Of a stretch of 14,020 bases of DNA, positions 6,756 through 13,878 are shown one piece after another. The notes beneath the pieces were generated by a model. It was not told the origin of the DNA. It worked only from the letters and a program-made list of their open reading frames with translations, and ran no database searches. Each line of letters starts with the position of its first letter. Within the stretch, counting starts at the first letter, position 1. Position numbers and translations under genes: made by a program. The stretch is from Burkholderiales bacterium (GTDB lineage Bacteria > Pseudomonadota > Gammaproteobacteria > Burkholderiales > Casimicrobiaceae): contig JAICVH010000017.1 in the NCBI GenBank assembly GCA_025935435.1, positions 1-14,020 on the forward strand, given 5' to 3'.

Positions 6756-8096
6756 CTATGTGTAGTCGCCGAGATTGCAGCCGAACGCGTCGGGCTTCTG
6801 CATGACCGACGCACCGGGCACGATTTCGACCACGTCCCAGAAATCGTCCTTGCCGGTGGGCTTGCGGCCCTTGACGATGATCACCGGACGGATCAGCTGA
6901 TGGTCGGCCGCGCGCCATTCGACTTCCCCGACCATTGAGTTGATCTTGCGCGGCGTCTCGTACGCCTTGATCACGTCGGGCGGATAGAAACTGCCGGCAT
7001 GCTCGACGGCATCGGCCCAGAGCGCAAACGACATGTACGCGTTCTCTGCGCCCCACTCGGGCCGATAGTTGTACTTTTTCTGGAAAGCCTCGACGAACAT
7101 CTTCGCAAGCGGGAACTTGTCCTGGAGCGTCCACCAGAAATCGGTCGCCGCGTACACGCCCTCGGTGATGTCGGCGCCGCATTCGGGCGCGAGGAACGGA
7201 ATCTGGTACGGGATCACGAGTTTCATCTTCGGCAGGATGCCGAACTGCTTGGCCTGCTTGCACGACAGCACCGCGTCGTGCCCCCAGTTCACGTTGACGA
7301 GGAACTCCGCGCCGGAGTTCGCGATGTTCGTCAGGTACGAGCTGTAGTCGGGCGCGCCGAGCGGCGACACCTGGTTCGTCACCATCTGCCAGCCGCCGTT
7401 CTTCGTCAGGTATTCGCTCATCGACTTCGTGACGGTGTGCCCGTACGTGTAGTCCGGCGTCATGAATGCGGCCTTCTTGTTCTTGCCGAACGTCTTGAGC
7501 AGCACCGGCCCGAGTGCGTTCGCAGCCGTCTCGCCATAGAAATTCTGACGGAAGCCGTAGCGCACGCAGTCCTTCCCGGTCGTGTCGTTCGAGCCGGAAA
7601 TGCCGGTCACGTAGAGCACCTTCTCGCGCTGCGCGAGCTTGTTCATGGCGACGGCGACCGCGCTCGACGTCGAGCCCGTCATCAGGATCGCCTTGTTCTC
7701 GGTGATGAAGCGCTGCTGCGCCTGCACGGCGTCGTTCGGCTTGGCGGCTGAGTCCGCAACGCCGTACTTGACCTGCTTGCCGAGCACGCCTTTCTTCGTC
7801 TTCGGCGAAATCGCCTTGATCAACGGGTGACCCTCGTTGATGTGATCGACAGCGAGCTGATAGCCCTTGAGCTCGTCCTCACCCTGAACGGCGTACGTGC
7901 CGGTGCGCGGCACGGCGATGCCGATGAAAACCGAATCGCCCTGCGACCCCGCGGGCCACGTGCCGATCGCCGGATGATCGTCGGCGAACGCGGGGGGCGC
8001 GAAAGCGCTTGGCAGCACGAGACCCCCGGCGACGCCGAGGCCCGCTCGAAGAAAGTCGCGGCGGTCGGGACCGTGTGAACCTGGCTTGCGATGCAT
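6756..8096 (-). CDS. HAAT ABC transporter substrate-binding protein, Tat-exported
   Basis: This 446-residue periplasmic type I binding protein starts at ATG 8096, preceded by AGGAGGAG. The N-terminus carries a twin-arginine motif, DRRDFLRAG (11-19), a hydrophobic stretch to residue 33 and a likely cleavage after PPAFA (38), so it is probably exported folded by the Tat system. The mature protein has the LivJ/AmiC-type ligand-binding pattern: IGIAVPRTGTYAVQGEDELKG, ILMTGSTSSAVAVAMN (the S-x-T/S-S loop), and AAFMTPDYTYGHT. It delivers ligand to the LivH/LivM channel encoded next. Ligand class is not deducible: the family binds branched-chain amino acids, amides, urea, short-chain and aromatic acids. 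Regulation by the divergent MarR protein suggests an inducer other than general leucine control. Confidence 0.92.
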   Translation of the reverse strand: MHRKPGSHGPDRRDFLRAGLGVAGGLVLPSAFAPPAFADDHPAIGTWPAGSQGDSVFIGIAVPRTGTYAVQGEDELKGYQLAVDHINEGHPLIKAISPKTKKGVLGKQVKYGVADSAAKPNDAVQAQQRFITENKAILMTGSTSSAVAVAMNKLAQREKVLYVTGISGSNDTTGKDCVRYGFRQNFYGETAANALGPVLLKTFGKNKKAAFMTPDYTYGHTVTKSMSEYLTKNGGWQMVTNQVSPLGAPDYSSYLTNIANSGAEFLVNVNWGHDAVLSCKQAKQFGILPKMKLVIPYQIPFLAPECGADITEGVYAATDFWWTLQDKFPLAKMFVEAFQKKYNYRPEWGAENAYMSFALWADAVEHAGSFYPPDVIKAYETPRKINSMVGEVEWRAADHQLIRPVIIVKGRKPTGKDDFWDVVEIVPGASVMQKPDAFGCNLGDYT

Positions 8097-8144
8097 GGAA
8101 CTCCTCCTAGTTTGCCGGCTTATGGCGGAACGCCCGCGCGGCTT

Positions 8145-8172
8145 AATATATCGGGACGCGATATACACGAAG
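8145..8172 (-). promoter_or_regulatory. Possible promoter of the transporter operon
   Basis: In the minus strand a TATATT -10 (8145-8150) has a poor -35 (CTTCGT, 8167-8172) 16 nt upstream. The -10 is five of six to consensus. Both palindromes flank or overlap it, so repressor binding would block polymerase. The -35 is weak, and this assignment rests mainly on the -10 and the operators. Confidence 0.3.
8147..8165. promoter_or_regulatory. Operator palindrome 1, likely MarR-type regulator site
   Basis: TATATCG-GGACG-CGATATA has perfect 7-bp arms and a 5-nt centre. It lies in the 141-bp gap between the divergent transporter operon and marR-type gene. Length and symmetry are those of MarR-family operators. 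Confidence 0.65.
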
Positions 8173-8191
8173 TATATCGGAATGCGATAGT
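8162..8191 (+). promoter_or_regulatory. Possible promoter of the MarR-type gene
   Basis: TATACA (8162-8167) and GATAGT (8186-8191), 18 nt apart, are each four of six to sigma-70 consensus and would start transcription about 40 nt before the ATG at 8238. The second palindrome lies between and over these boxes, as expected for autorepression. Sequence support is weak. Confidence 0.25.
8173..8191. promoter_or_regulatory. Operator palindrome 2, likely MarR-type regulator site
   Basis: TATATCG-GAATG-CGATAgt repeats palindrome 1 exactly in the left arm and in five bases of the right arm. Its start is 26 bp from the start of palindrome 1, about two and a half helix turns. Paired sites of this type suit two dimers controlling both divergent promoters. 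Confidence 0.6.
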
Positions 8192-8237
8192 ACCGTACGG
8201 GCGGCTGGCGCGGAACGGGTCGGAAGGGATGGAAGCG

Positions 8238-8786
8238 ATGAAGCTGAAGAGGGCCGAAAGGCGATACCACCTGACGACGAGCGATTACGCCCAGCTCGCC
8301 GCGTTTCGCCACGCGCTGCGCGGGTTCCTGCACTTCAGCGAGGCGGCCGCGGCCGACGCCGGGCTGACGACGCAGCACTATCAGGCGATGCTCGTGCTCC
8401 GCGGTTGCCCGGACGAGCACCGGGTGACGATCGGCGATTTGGCGCGCCAGCTCCTGATCCGCCACAACAGCGCGGTAGGGCTTGTCGACCGGCTGGTCAG
8501 TGAAAGACTCGTCGTTCGCGAGCCGTCGATCACCGACCGCCGCAAGGTCGAACTGCGGCTGACCGCGCGCGGACGCCAGGTGCTCGCGAAGCTCGCGGCG
8601 ATGCACCGTGCCGAGTTGCAGCGAATCGGGCCGCTTTTGACGCGCTTCTTCAGGCAGCTCTCGCGGCTCGGCGCGCCGGTCGACAAGGCCGGCGCGCGTG
8701 TCAGCGGCACGCGAGCGAGACTCGAAAGCAGGCGCCTGGACGTTCGTCGTCGACCAGCGTCAACGATCCGCCGAGCCGGTGCATGA
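8238..8786 (+). CDS. MarR-family transcriptional regulator
   Basis: This 182-residue winged-helix regulator starts at ATG 8238 with AAGGG at 8224-8228, 9 nt upstream; an ATG at 8229 has its purine run too close. The recognition helix region spans about residues 65-92 (IGDLARQLLIRHNSAVGLVD), and the wing is the classic DRRKVELRLTARGRQVL (100-116). MarR proteins bind palindromes as dimers and release DNA on binding a small, often aromatic, ligand. The two palindromes just upstream and the divergent transporter operon indicate that it controls both itself and the transporter. The core ends near residue 145; the last 35 or so residues are Arg-rich and are translated from DNA antisense to the kinase 3' end, so they look like an acquired tail. 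Confidence 0.9.
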   Translation: MKLKRAERRYHLTTSDYAQLAAFRHALRGFLHFSEAAAADAGLTTQHYQAMLVLRGCPDEHRVTIGDLARQLLIRHNSAVGLVDRLVSERLVVREPSITDRRKVELRLTARGRQVLAKLAAMHRAELQRIGPLLTRFFRQLSRLGAPVDKAGARVSGTRARLESRRLDVRRRPASTIRRAGA

Positions 8787-11403
8787 TCTGCCAGCTGATC
8801 GCGAGCCCGAGCCCCGCACCCGGCGCGTCGCCACGCGTTTGCGCGGAGCCGCGGATGAACTTCGAGAAGATCTTCTCGCGCTCGTCGGCGCGAATGCCCG
8901 GGCCGTTGTCCTCGAACAGCACCTCGTAGTCGTTTCCGCGCACGCGGCTCGTGATGCGAAGCCACGGCGACGCGCTGGTGTTGTAGTTGATCGCATTCGA
9001 AATCAGGTTGATGAACACCTGCACGAGCCGGTCGTCGTTCGCGTCAACGCGCGCGTCGCGCGCGCGCTCGCCACTGACGATCTGCATCCGGCGCTTCGCG
9101 GCAAGACCTGCGCACGCGCCGATCGCCTTTTGCAACGCCGCTTCCGGATCGATCGTGTCGGTCGCCCACGGCGCGCCGCCGCGCTGCAGCACGTCGAGAT
9201 CGAGCGTGCTGTCGAGCAGCCGCGTGAGCCGCACGCTTTCGTCGTGAATGATGCGCAGGAAATGCTCCGAGCGCTCGGGCTCGAGATTCCTCTCCTCGAG
9301 CAGGATTTCGGCGAACGAGCGGATCGACGTCATCGGCGTACGCACTTCGTGGCTCACCTGCGACAAGAAGTCGTCCTTCTCGGCGTCGAGCCGCGTGAGC
9401 CGCTCGTTTGCGTCGGAAAGCTGTTTCGCGGTCGTCTGAAGCTCGCGTGACTTCTCCTCGAGGCGGCGGCTGTATTCGCGCACCTGCTGCGTCTCGTCTG
9501 CGATCGTCATCAGCTGGTCGAGGCTGATCGTCTCGCCGGTCACGACCTGCGAGATCATCGCGTGCGCCGACGCGGCGCCCACACTCGCCGCGAGCTTGCG
9601 CTCGAGTTGCGTGATGAATGCGTTGTCGGCAACGGGTAGCTCGCCTCCATGCGCACCCTGCGCGCGCGCGGCCTCGCGAAACAGCGCCGACGCCTCCTCG
9701 GCGCCGAAGATGCGCTGCGCCACGACGTACAGATCGCGCGCCGTGGCCGAGCGCTGGATCACCCCCGACGTGACCTCGGCCGGCGTGCGGAACACGTCGA
9801 CGAAAAGCGCGCTCTGCAGCCGTTCGAGCGGACGCTGCTCGCGCCATAGCGACACGAGCACGAGCACCACCGTGTTGACGGCGAGGCTCCAGAACAGCGA
9901 GTGCACGAGCGGATCGACGCCGTCGACGCCGAAGAGCGCATGCGGTCGGAGCAGCGACGAGCCGAACAGCCCATAGTCGAGCGTGGCCTGCGACATGATG
10001 TAGCCACTCGCGAAGCTCGGCAGGAACAGCGTGTACGCCCACAGGACGATGCCGCAGACGAGGCCCGCCGCTGCGCCGCCGGCGTTGGCACGCCGCCAGA
10101 ACAGGCCGCCGATCAGGCTCGGAAGCACCTGTGCGACGCCCGCGAACGAAATGAGCCCGATCGCCGCGAGCGCGCCCGGCGAGCCGGAAAGCCGGAAGTA
10201 GAGGAAGCCAAGCAGCAGCAACACGCAGATGCTCGCACGCCGGCTGCGCAGCACGAAGCGCCGGATCTCGCCGCTCACGCTCTCGCTAACCCAGCCGATA
10301 CGCATGGCGATCGGCATCACGACGTGGTTGGAGATCATCGTCGAGATCGCGATGCACGCAACGATCACCATGGACGTCGCCGACGAGAACCCGCCGAGAA
10401 AGGACAGCAGCGCAATGCCGTTCTGCCCAGCCCACATCGGCAGCGTGAGCACGAACATGTCGGGATTCGACCGCGGCGGCAGGAACACGAGACCCGCGAT
10501 CGCGATCGGCAGGATGAACACGCAGATCAGAAACAGGTAGAGCGGGAACAGCCACGACGCTGTGCGCAGGTGCCGCTCGTCGACATTCTCGACGACCATC
10601 ATCTGGAACTCGCGCGGCAGGCATACGATCGCGGCCGCCGCGAGGAATGTCAGCGTGATCCAGCGCGTGCCGAGCATGTCGGCCGGGTCCAGCAGGTCGC
10701 GCGGCATGCGCGCGAAGATCGCGGCGGGTCCGCCCGCGATGCCCCAGACGACGAGCACACCGACGGCGACCAACGCGAACAGCTTGACGACCGCCTCGAC
10801 GGCGATCGCCGCGACGACGCCGTGGTGCTGTTCCTTCGCATCGATGTTGCGCGTGCCGAAGACGATCGCGAACACCGCCATGCCGGCCGTGACCCAGAAA
10901 CCGATCCGGAAGTCCGGGCCCGCGATCGGCAGGCCCGACAGCGGCTCGGGACCCGAATGCGCGATCACCTGGAAGCTCGTCGTGACGGCCTTCAGTTGCA
11001 GCGCGATGTACGGCATCGACACGATGACGGTGATCAGCGTGACGAGCGCCGCGATGCCCGGACTCTTGCCGTAGCGCGACGAGATCATGTCGGCAATCGA
11101 CGTGATGCCCTGTGCATGTCCGATGCGAAGCATCTTGCGCAGCAGCAACCACCAGCCAATGAACACCAGCGTGGGGCCGATGTAGATCGTCGCGAACTCG
11201 AGGCCGTTGCGCGCGGCCGAGCCGACGGCACCGTAGAACGTCCACGACGAGCAGTAGACGGAAATCGACAGCGTGTAGACGACCGGCGAATGCAGCCAGC
11301 CCGGTCGGCCGCTGCGCGCGCGGCGGTCGCCCGCGAACGCAACGGCGAAGAGCAAGACGACGTACAGCAGCGAAATGAAAAGAACGAGATCCGGCGATAT
11401 CAT
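8701..11403 (-). CDS. CbrA-like sensor histidine kinase with sodium:solute symporter module
   Basis: This 900-residue membrane kinase begins at ATG 11403 (MISPDLVLFISLLYVV), overlapping the previous stop by ATGA. Residues 1-520 form a sodium:solute-symporter-like module with about 13 helices (for example YCSSWTFYGAVGSAA at 50-64 and GGFSSATSMVIVACIAIST at 337-355). Residues 545-625 resemble the STAC domain that links such modules to kinases. A coiled coil spans 635-678. The kinase core has phospho-acceptor His685 in SHEVRTP, N-box NLISNAINYN (799-808), DNGPG (832-836) and GAGLGLAIS (862-870). I see no PAS domain. The family includes CbrA and CrbS, which sense carbon and nitrogen or acetate status. 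A stand-alone receiver two genes upstream is the likely phospho-partner. Confidence 0.92.
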   Translation of the reverse strand: MISPDLVLFISLLYVVLLFAVAFAGDRRARSGRPGWLHSPVVYTLSISVYCSSWTFYGAVGSAARNGLEFATIYIGPTLVFIGWWLLLRKMLRIGHAQGITSIADMISSRYGKSPGIAALVTLITVIVSMPYIALQLKAVTTSFQVIAHSGPEPLSGLPIAGPDFRIGFWVTAGMAVFAIVFGTRNIDAKEQHHGVVAAIAVEAVVKLFALVAVGVLVVWGIAGGPAAIFARMPRDLLDPADMLGTRWITLTFLAAAAIVCLPREFQMMVVENVDERHLRTASWLFPLYLFLICVFILPIAIAGLVFLPPRSNPDMFVLTLPMWAGQNGIALLSFLGGFSSATSMVIVACIAISTMISNHVVMPIAMRIGWVSESVSGEIRRFVLRSRRASICVLLLLGFLYFRLSGSPGALAAIGLISFAGVAQVLPSLIGGLFWRRANAGGAAAGLVCGIVLWAYTLFLPSFASGYIMSQATLDYGLFGSSLLRPHALFGVDGVDPLVHSLFWSLAVNTVVLVLVSLWREQRPLERLQSALFVDVFRTPAEVTSGVIQRSATARDLYVVAQRIFGAEEASALFREAARAQGAHGGELPVADNAFITQLERKLAASVGAASAHAMISQVVTGETISLDQLMTIADETQQVREYSRRLEEKSRELQTTAKQLSDANERLTRLDAEKDDFLSQVSHEVRTPMTSIRSFAEILLEERNLEPERSEHFLRIIHDESVRLTRLLDSTLDLDVLQRGGAPWATDTIDPEAALQKAIGACAGLAAKRRMQIVSGERARDARVDANDDRLVQVFINLISNAINYNTSASPWLRITSRVRGNDYEVLFEDNGPGIRADEREKIFSKFIRGSAQTRGDAPGAGLGLAISWQIMHRLGGSLTLVDDERPGACFRVSLACR

Positions 11404-11726
11404 CGCTTCGCGTCGCGACGCGTTGCATCGTCGTCGTGCAGCGGCGCGAGCCGCCGGGCGAGAAGGCCTGCGCAGGCGATCAGCGCCAGCCACACGCCGA
11501 ACATGTACACGACGATCAGAGGAATGCCCGCGACGTCCGCAAGCACGGCGAACAGCGTGATCGTCGGCGGCATGAGGAGAAAGACGCCGAGCGCGGGCAA
11601 CGCTTTCGCAGCGTCGACTGCACGCGAAGGGTCGCTCGCGGGACGCGAAGGGTCGCTCGCGGGACGCGAAGGGTCGCTGCCGGGACGCGAAGGGTCGCTC
11701 GCGGGACGCGCCGTCTCGTCGCGCAC
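11400..11726 (-). CDS. Small two-helix membrane protein upstream of the sensor kinase
   Basis: This 108-residue protein is read from GTG 11726, 7 nt after the receiver stop, and ends in an ATGA overlap with the kinase. Residues 8-35 are four copies of a seven-residue unit (SDPSRPA, one copy SDPSRPG). Two hydrophobic helices follow at about 43-64 and 68-91, then a charged tail. The position and overlap recall the small ORF (cbrX) that precedes and is coupled to cbrA in Pseudomonas, from memory of that system; sequence homology cannot be judged here. The GTG has no good ribosome binding site, so it is probably coupled to the receiver gene. Starting after the repeats would require a start inside the first helix, so I keep the long form. 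Confidence 0.7.
   Translation of the reverse strand: MRDETARPASDPSRPGSDPSRPASDPSRPASDPSRAVDAAKALPALGVFLLMPPTITLFAVLADVAGIPLIVVYMFGVWLALIACAGLLARRLAPLHDDDATRRDAKR
11622..11705. repeat. Four tandem 21-bp repeats inside the small membrane protein gene
   Basis: Units begin at 11622, 11643, 11664 and 11685, each starting acgcgaagggtcgct. Units 1, 2 and 4 are identical; unit 3 has GC for CG near its end, changing Ala to Gly. The unit length is a multiple of three, so copy-number change alters the cytoplasmic or periplasmic N-terminal tail by seven residues without a frameshift. Confidence 0.9.
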
Positions 11727-11733
11727 GATCGCG

Positions 11734-12174
11734 TCAGCCTGAGGTCAGCCGCCGAACCTCCTCGACGACGTCGCGGTTCGAAAACGGCTTGGTCATGAAT
11801 GCGTCGACGCCGATTTCCTCGGCGAGGCGCCGATCCTGCGGCTGCCCCTTGGCGCTCAGCACGAGCACCGGCATCGACGCGAGCGCCGGATCACCCTTGA
11901 CGACCTTCAGCACCTCGAAGCCGTTGCGCCTCGGCAGCATCAGGTCGAGGATCATGATGTCGGGCGGATCGTTCTGCAGGCGCCTGATCGCCGCCTCGCC
12001 GTCGAGCACGGACGCGACGTCGTAACCGGCGCGACGCAACAGGAACGCGAGCGACTCGACGATGCTCGGCTCGTCCTCGGCGATCAAAACGCTCGTCACG
12101 GTCAGCCTGTCCGTCGATTGTGGCGCGGCGGTCGGCGCGACGGCACGCGCCGTCTCGCGAAGGCCAGCCGCCAT
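11734..12174 (-). CDS. Stand-alone receiver (CheY-like) response regulator
   Basis: The protein is a single receiver domain of 146 residues from ATG 12174; a GTG at 12180 adds two residues and a GTG at 12099 would remove the Ala-rich first 25. Phosphorylation site Asp77 lies in MILDLMLP, the acidic pocket is Glu33-Asp34, Ser107 is in LVLSAKG and Lys129 in MTKPF, so it is fully equipped for phosphorylation. There is no output domain. It sits between the regulator gene and the small-protein/kinase pair on the same strand, with 7 nt to the next gene. It should take phosphate from the sensor kinase and act by protein contact, plausibly on the upstream XRE regulator. Confidence 0.9.
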   Translation of the reverse strand: MAAGLRETARAVAPTAAPQSTDRLTVTSVLIAEDEPSIVESLAFLLRRAGYDVASVLDGEAAIRRLQNDPPDIMILDLMLPRRNGFEVLKVVKGDPALASMPVLVLSAKGQPQDRRLAEEIGVDAFMTKPFSNRDVVEEVRRLTSG

Positions 12175-12200
12175 CGTCACCGCTTTGACCCGATTTGACT

Positions 12201-12223
12201 AGGTCCTGATCGACAGGCGACCT
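12201..12223 (-). other. Intergenic hairpin between the XRE regulator and receiver genes
   Basis: AGGT (12201-12204) and CCTG (12205-12208) pair with ACCT (12220-12223) and CAGG (12214-12217), leaving a 5-nt loop and a 2-nt bulge. It occupies the 55-nt gap between the two genes. It may be a processing or attenuation site, but an 8-bp bulged stem can arise by chance. Confidence 0.25.
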
Positions 12224-12229
12224 GCCGCA

Positions 12230-13789
12230 TCACGCGTCGAGAATCGGATCCTCCTCCCGGTACGCGCATCCGCGGCGTACGCAGAGGCGGCAATTCGCGC
12301 CAACTGGCGTCGCCGCGGCGGAAGACGACAGGTCCATGCCGTCGCCGTAGATCGTGCGATCGCCGTGCAACGCGTCGCAAGCAATCATCACGGCCATGAA
12401 GCGTCGCGGCATCGCAAATGCGGGCCTGCGTTTCTCGACCGTGCGGGCGATGAACAGGAATCGGTCGCCGTTCGGAAACTCGGCGAGCTGGCGCACGATG
12501 GAGCCCGGCGTGTGGAACGCGCCGTACAGCGCCCAGACCGGGCACGCATTGCCGTACCGCGGAAGCAGCAGATGCGGCAGCGAAAAGCGCTTGGTCACGT
12601 AACCGGCCACATCGACACGGACGAACCCGAACGGAATTCCTTCGTATCCCGGGCGGCGCAGCGTCACGAGCCGATGACACACCTGCTCGAAACTCGCCCC
12701 GAATCGATCGGCCAGCAGTTCGACGTCGTATCGCGTGTCGATAGCGGCCGTGCGAAACGCGTCGTACGGCAACAGTGCCGCGCCCGCGACATAGGACGAG
12801 AGCACGCGGGTCGCACGCCGGCGCGCGGCGGGTGTCGCAAGCAGCGGCGACGCGTCGACTTCGGCATTGACCGGCGCACCACCGTGGAACAGCTCGGCCG
12901 CGATGCGTGCCAGTTCGAAGCGCCGCGTCGCGGGCAACGCGTCCTCGCTCACCGAAACGCTGCGTGCCTGCCTGTCCAACACGGCGGGCGCACCATGCGA
13001 CAACGCTGCGTCCGTTCGCGCGTGAATCCCGTGATCGCGTCGAAGATAATCGAGCAGCACCTGCTCGCTGCAGTGGCCGTCGACGCGCAGCGCTTGGCGG
13101 AAGGCAAGTGCCGTGTCCTCCAACGCCGGGAAATGGTTGTTGCGATCGGACAGGAAGTCGTCGACGGCCTCGACGGGCATCGTCGGTCGCGTCCCCGCGT
13201 TGCCCTTGTGGAAGAAGCCGGCCAGTGCCTGCGCGACGTCGGCGAGCCGCGCACTTTCGTCGCCCACGATCGACGCGAAGCGCCGCTGATCGTCCGGTGC
13301 AAGATCTTCGACGGCCGCGAGGATCTCGGCGGAGGAGCGGATCGCTGCAACCCGCGTCAACAGGTTATGCACTGCGTCACCCAGGAAGGGGTCCTGCGAG
13401 AGTCGGTCCGACAGCGCGCTCACCGCCTGATCGCGATCGCGCCACGCGCGATGCAGCGCGATCAGCGCGCGCGCCCATGCGGCGTGGCGGCTGACGAGAT
13501 CGCCAACGGACGTCGCATCGAGCGCGAGCGGCGCGAACCACGGCTCGGCGGCGATCTCGCCGAGATCGCTGATCAGCCGTCGTTCCGCCGCTCCCTCCAG
13601 GTCTTCGATCGCGAGGCGCAGTTCGTCCGCGATCCGGCGCAACAGCGCACCGGCGATGTTGCGCTTGTTGCTCTCGATCAGGTTGAGATACGAGGCGGAA
13701 ATGCCGAGCCGCGCGGCCAGCGCCGACTGCGTGATGCCCAGCGCATGCCGTCGGTCGCGGATCTTCGGACCGATCACCGGGCGCGGCAT
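12230..13789 (-). CDS. ScfR/RamB-like XRE-family regulator with HisKA-like insert
   Basis: The protein has 519 residues from ATG 13789, which has GGAG 5 nt upstream; the ATG at 13843 coincides with the predicted transcription start and lacks a binding site. Residues 7-64 are an XRE helix-turn-helix (GITQSALAARLGISASYLNL). Residues 141-193 resemble a histidine-kinase dimerisation helix pair, with His141. Residues 290-390 correspond to the ImmA/IrrE-like DUF955 region, but the expected HExxH is degenerate (RIAAE, 295-299). The C-terminal DUF2083-type domain has Cys416 and C-x2-C-x4-C (Cys500, 503, 508), likely iron-sulfur or other metal ligands as in PrpR-type regulators. Such proteins control acetate, glyoxylate or propionate metabolism in response to acyl-CoA. 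It heads the four-gene signalling operon. Confidence 0.9.
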   Translation of the reverse strand: MPRPVIGPKIRDRRHALGITQSALAARLGISASYLNLIESNKRNIAGALLRRIADELRLAIEDLEGAAERRLISDLGEIAAEPWFAPLALDATSVGDLVSRHAAWARALIALHRAWRDRDQAVSALSDRLSQDPFLGDAVHNLLTRVAAIRSSAEILAAVEDLAPDDQRRFASIVGDESARLADVAQALAGFFHKGNAGTRPTMPVEAVDDFLSDRNNHFPALEDTALAFRQALRVDGHCSEQVLLDYLRRDHGIHARTDAALSHGAPAVLDRQARSVSVSEDALPATRRFELARIAAELFHGGAPVNAEVDASPLLATPAARRRATRVLSSYVAGAALLPYDAFRTAAIDTRYDVELLADRFGASFEQVCHRLVTLRRPGYEGIPFGFVRVDVAGYVTKRFSLPHLLLPRYGNACPVWALYGAFHTPGSIVRQLAEFPNGDRFLFIARTVEKRRPAFAMPRRFMAVMIACDALHGDRTIYGDGMDLSSSAAATPVGANCRLCVRRGCAYREEDPILDA

Positions 13790-13849
13790 CGCGTCTCCGA
13801 GCCCGCGAGCGATTCGCGAACGCTGCACAGCAGGGTGAAGCATTGACTC

Positions 13850-13878
13850 ATTATCAGTTTTTACGTGGGCATATTTAC
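13850..13878 (-). promoter_or_regulatory. Predicted promoter of the XRE-headed operon
   Basis: On the minus strand GATAAT (13850-13855) is five of six to the -10 consensus, and a TTGTAA-like -35 lies 19 nt upstream within the palindrome. A second possible pair uses TTGACG (13894-13899) with TAAATA (13872-13877). The first would start transcription near 13843 and give a leader of about 54 nt before the ATG at 13789. Confidence 0.4.

Noticed and set aside
5693..6805. 370-codon open frame on + strand opposite livH
   Set aside because: Highly charged, no hydrophobic core, antisense to a canonical permease.
11622..11705. Tandem repeat considered as a CRISPR array
   Set aside because: Units are directly contiguous with no spacers and are in frame within a protein gene.
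9901..11742. 613-codon open frame on + strand opposite the sensor kinase
   Set aside because: Its composition is almost wholly Arg/Asp/Glu/His/Ala, and it mirrors the codon phase of the membrane kinase, whose helices and motifs are unmistakable.
12365..13846. 493-codon open frame on + strand opposite the XRE regulator
   Set aside because: Antisense shadow of a gene with HTH and cysteine motifs; the translation shows no recognisable domain.
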